DNA of 16,454 bases. Source: Kiritimatiellia bacterium. Its GTDB lineage: Bacteria; Verrucomicrobiota; Kiritimatiellia; RFP12; UBA3636. Both the position numbers and the translations under genes were made by a program. Under the pieces are notes generated by a model that worked only from the letters and a program-made list of their open reading frames with translations, was not told the DNA's origin and ran no database searches. Position 1 is the first letter of the stretch. Each line of letters starts with the position of its first letter. The stretch is from positions 1 to 16,454 of the forward strand of contig JAFUXX010000225.1 of the NCBI GenBank assembly GCA_017476965.1, in the 5' to 3' direction. This document shows, piece by piece, positions 13,697 through 16,454 of this stretch.

Positions 13697-16454
13697 ATGA
13701 AATCCATCCTTCGCCATTGTCCACTCGCCACTCTTGCGTTCGCGGCGCTGTGCGCGGCGAACGCGGAGGTGGCCATGCCCGCCCTCTCCTGGACCCCGAG
13801 CAACAACAGGGCGACCGTCTCCGGCAACATCGCCACAATCGCGCTCCCCGGCTCGACTCCCGCCAGCTCCCGGGTCAACGCGGCGTTCGACATGAGCGGT
13901 TTCGCCGGCAAGGCATTCGAGCTCACGGTCAACGCGCAGCTTTCAAACATCGGCAACACGACCTACAGCTGGGACGGGCTGAAGTTCCAGTTCTCCTTCC
14001 ACGACGACCTGCGCGACGCGGACAACACCATCGACGGCTCCCTTCCGCAGAAGACCGGCACGTCCGACGGCTGGATACAGCTCAGGCTCCGCTTCGACCC
14101 CAGCCAATACCGCACGACCAAGGCGACCCTTGGCCTCGGCATCCAGCACGCCACGGGCACGGCCCGCTTCGACCTCTCCTCCCTGGCGATCACGGAGCAG
14201 CCCGCCATCTGCGAGCCGACGAACGAGAACTACGTCGTGCAATATCCGTCTCGCGTGGCCGACGCCGCGGCTCTTCGCGGCGTCATGTCCCCCACCGGCG
14301 ACATGAACGAGGGCGACTTCCGCACCCTCCACGACTGGGGCGCGACGCTCCTGCGCTTCGAGATGGCCAACTGCCCGAGCGAGGCGATCGCGGACATCCC
14401 CGCCTACCTCGAATGGGCGCGCGGCCGTCTCGACCACCTGGAGAGCGTCATCCTCCCCTGCGCGGAGAAGTACGGCCTGCTCGTTGTAGTCGATCTCCAC
14501 AACACCATCGGAGGGCGCATCGACGGATACTCCGACTTCGCCCTCATGGACGACGACGCTTTCTACGACGCCTGGCTCGGCCTCTGGCGCGAGATCGCCG
14601 CGCGCTTCAAGGGCGACAAGCGCATCTACGGCTACGACCTCTGCAACGAGCCCAACCAGACCGCCGCGCGCAAGCGCAACTACTGGCAGATACAGCAGGC
14701 CGCCGCCGAGGCGATCCGCGCGATCGACCCCGACGTCACGATCGTCATGGAGGCCAATGCCACCGACGCTCCCGACGCCTTCCACTACCTCTCGCCGCTC
14801 TCGCTGGGCAACGTGGTCTACCAGGTCCACATGTACGAGCCGGGTTCCTACACGCACCAGGGGCTCGACGGCAATCCCTACGGCCAGGACTATCCCGGCA
14901 CGCTCCCCAACGGGGACACCTTCGACAAGGCATGGCTCCGCGCGCAGCTCGCCCCGGTCCGCGCCTTCCAGCAGAAGCACGGCGCCCGCATCCTCGTCGG
15001 CGAGTTCTCCGCGATCTGCTGGGCTCCCGGCGCCGACCAGTATCTCGCCGATCTCACAAGCATCTTCGACGAATACGGCTGGGACTGGTGCTACATGGCC
15101 TTCCGCGCCTGGGGAGGCTGGAGCCTGGAGCATCAGGAGCGGAACGCCGGCGTGCCGACGGAGTGGGATTTCGTGGCATCCCCCGACAACGCCCGCAAGC
15201 GCGCCATCCTCGCCGCCATCGCCAATGGTGCCGCGTCCGAGACCGTGAGCGACTACCTGCGCCTCACGGCGGGCCAGAAGGTGACGCTCCAAAACGCGAC
15301 GAACGACAACGCCTCCGTCGTGAAGCGCATCGTCTTCGCCGGCGGCGCCATCACCGGCACGTCCTTCAACGGCCGCCCGTTCTGCACCGCGAACGGCGCG
15401 CGCTGGCGCCTCGAAGGTGAAAACGGCGCCCCCATCCTCGTCGGGCCGCTCGGCATGCAGCGCATCCACTGGCACACCGGCGACGGCTTCGTCGAGACGC
15501 GCGGCGGCTGCGACGTTGTCTTCTGCGACGACCAGTACAACGCCGCAAACGACTTCCGCGGGACGGTCTGGCTCGACGACGCCCGCACCGCCTGGGACCA
15601 CACCGGGGACTTTGTCCTCTCCAACGCCGTCAAGGTCGTCTGCCGCGCCGACGACTGCCTTCCGCACGGCAACGGCACCGGCGGAATCCTCATGAAATGG
15701 GTCAACCGCAGCTTGCCCGCGCCCGTCCTCGACCTGGGCGGCCACAGCGTCGCCGTGAACGAGCTCAACGCCAGCGGCGGGGGGATCCTCGCCAACTCCT
15801 CCTCCGCCCGCGCCACGCTGCGCTTCGGGGAAAACGACCTCGGCGGCATGCTCGCCCTCGACACGTCGCAGGACTGCCGCACCATCGACATCGAGAAGAC
15901 CGGCTCCGGCCAGAACGGCCTCGACGTCGGCTCGTCCGCCTTCGGCGACGTGCGCCTCGAATCCGGGCGCTTCCTCGTGCGCGGCGCCGCGGGCGACACC
16001 GTTTCCGTCGACGCGCTCTCCCTCGCCTCCGGCGCGCGGCTCGTCGTCAAGGACACCACGCTCTACGCCGCCTCCTTCGCCCCCGGCGGCACCGTCGAAC
16101 TGCAAGGCACGGGCCGCTTCATCTACGGCACGCTTGCCGGCGAAAACCGCCCCTCGTGGTTTTCCGCAGTGGCCGCCACGGACGTCGCCGCCGGCGGCGC
16201 GTGGGTCTCGAAGCCGCCGATCAGCGCCGGCGCCTACGCCGTCGGCAACGGCTCCCCCGCCGTCTTCGCGGCAAGCGAGGAAAGGTTCGATTTCCCGCGC
16301 GTAGAGGCGGCGATCATGCAAGAAGACGCCTGGCCGGCCGACTGCCTCGGCGATCTGCTCGCCGACGCCGTTTCGCGCCGCGCCCGCGCGAAAATCGTCG
16401 CCGTCGAGGAGCCCGGCGGCGCAGAGCCGTCATGGTGCGGCCTCGTCGGCTCCG
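13697..16454 (+). CDS. Secreted GH5-family endoglucanase-like enzyme with C-terminal beta-solenoid module; 3' end outside window
   Basis: The frame is open from ATG 13697 to the window edge (919 codons). Signal peptide at 1-23 (LATLAFAALCAANA). Residues about 24-175 are a beta-sandwich, possibly carbohydrate-binding. Residues about 180-510 form a GH5 (clan GH-A) TIM barrel: LLVVVDLHNT with H268, YGYDLCNEPN with candidate acid/base E318, VYQVHMYEP with H378, and ILVGEFSAIC with candidate nucleophile E436. GH5 enzymes retain configuration and mostly cut beta-1,4-glucans, mannans or related chains; the subfamily cannot be set by eye. Residues about 518-700 repeat a module of the first lectin protein (TAWDHTGDFVLSNAV, VVCRADDCLP), and more beta-solenoid follows. 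It is third in the operon, 17 bases after the triple-lectin gene. Probable role: polysaccharide cleavage at or outside the cell surface. The GH5 call is strong. Confidence 0.88.
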   Translation, partial: MKSILRHCPLATLAFAALCAANAEVAMPALSWTPSNNRATVSGNIATIALPGSTPASSRVNAAFDMSGFAGKAFELTVNAQLSNIGNTTYSWDGLKFQFSFHDDLRDADNTIDGSLPQKTGTSDGWIQLRLRFDPSQYRTTKATLGLGIQHATGTARFDLSSLAITEQPAICEPTNENYVVQYPSRVADAAALRGVMSPTGDMNEGDFRTLHDWGATLLRFEMANCPSEAIADIPAYLEWARGRLDHLESVILPCAEKYGLLVVVDLHNTIGGRIDGYSDFALMDDDAFYDAWLGLWREIAARFKGDKRIYGYDLCNEPNQTAARKRNYWQIQQAAAEAIRAIDPDVTIVMEANATDAPDAFHYLSPLSLGNVVYQVHMYEPGSYTHQGLDGNPYGQDYPGTLPNGDTFDKAWLRAQLAPVRAFQQKHGARILVGEFSAICWAPGADQYLADLTSIFDEYGWDWCYMAFRAWGGWSLEHQERNAGVPTEWDFVASPDNARKRAILAAIANGAASETVSDYLRLTAGQKVTLQNATNDNASVVKRIVFAGGAITGTSFNGRPFCTANGARWRLEGENGAPILVGPLGMQRIHWHTGDGFVETRGGCDVVFCDDQYNAANDFRGTVWLDDARTAWDHTGDFVLSNAVKVVCRADDCLPHGNGTGGILMKWVNRSLPAPVLDLGGHSVAVNELNASGGGILANSSSARATLRFGENDLGGMLALDTSQDCRTIDIEKTGSGQNGLDVGSSAFGDVRLESGRFLVRGAAGDTVSVDALSLASGARLVVKDTTLYAASFAPGGTVELQGTGRFIYGTLAGENRPSWFSAVAATDVAAGGAWVSKPPISAGAYAVGNGSPAVFAASEERFDFPRVEAAIMQEDAWPADCLGDLLADAVSRRARAKIVAVEEPGGAEPSWCGLVGS
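15250..15780 (+). repeat. Beta-solenoid module, copy in the GH5 gene
   Basis: Protein-level counterpart of 9160-9670. The best block runs from GDGFVETRGGCDVVF to CRADDCLP, with roughly half or more of the residues identical by eye. Confidence 0.75.

Noticed and set aside
13943..16321. 792-codon minus-strand open frame, and a 619-codon plus-strand frame at 13561-15420
   Set aside because: Both overlap the GH5 gene in other frames, have low-complexity composition, and lack start signals or domains.
1..16454. CRISPR arrays, tRNA/rRNA genes, insertion sequences, phage genes
   Set aside because: No regularly spaced short repeats, no recognisable RNA gene, and no transposase or integrase motif on either strand. 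The repeats present are coding-domain duplications.

Overview
The window is GC-rich, densely coding bacterial DNA. It looks like one carbohydrate-utilisation island from the Verrucomicrobiota/Kiritimatiellota/Lentisphaerota (PVC) side of the tree. That placement is an inference from gene style: XylR-type regulators (LacI-like sensor plus AraC DNA-binding domain) next to large secreted LamG-like lectin proteins and glycoside hydrolases. There is no rRNA or other phylogenetic marker to confirm it.

Layout. The left half (1-7749) is read on the minus strand. In transcription order it holds: an XylR-type regulator (7749-6550); a small 170-residue protein that looks like a Fic-family protein without its Fic domain (6403-5891); a second XylR-type regulator 5 bases later (5885-4650); a control region with a consensus -10 and a 23-base-spaced direct repeat (about 4515-4649); a secreted LamG-like protein (4514-2637); and, one base after its stop, a large secreted enzyme joining a probable alpha/alpha-toroid domain to a clan GH-A TIM barrel (2635 to beyond base 1). 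The right half (7959-16454) is a plus-strand operon, divergent from the first regulator: two paralogous secreted lectin-like proteins (7959-11105 and 11172-13679), then a GH5 endoglucanase-like enzyme (13697 to beyond the end) carrying a beta-rich module also present in the first lectin protein.

How it may work together (inference). Each regulator sits beside one set of lectin-like protein(s) plus glycoside hydrolase. The simplest reading is two sugar-sensing regulators, each switching on its own set of secreted polysaccharide-binding and polysaccharide-cutting proteins. The duplicated N-terminal, lectin, beta-solenoid and C-terminal modules suggest an interchangeable cell-surface toolkit.

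Expression signals fall into two styles. The first structural gene of each operon has a leader with a strong GC hairpin, 10 bases, an AAAGG-type Shine-Dalgarno, 7 bases and ATG. Two regulatory genes instead have a -10 box only 7-8 bases before ATG and no Shine-Dalgarno, which suggests leaderless mRNAs. No tRNA, rRNA, CRISPR array, insertion sequence or convincing rho-independent terminator was seen. The longest non-coding stretch is the 209-base divergent intergenic region 7750-7958.
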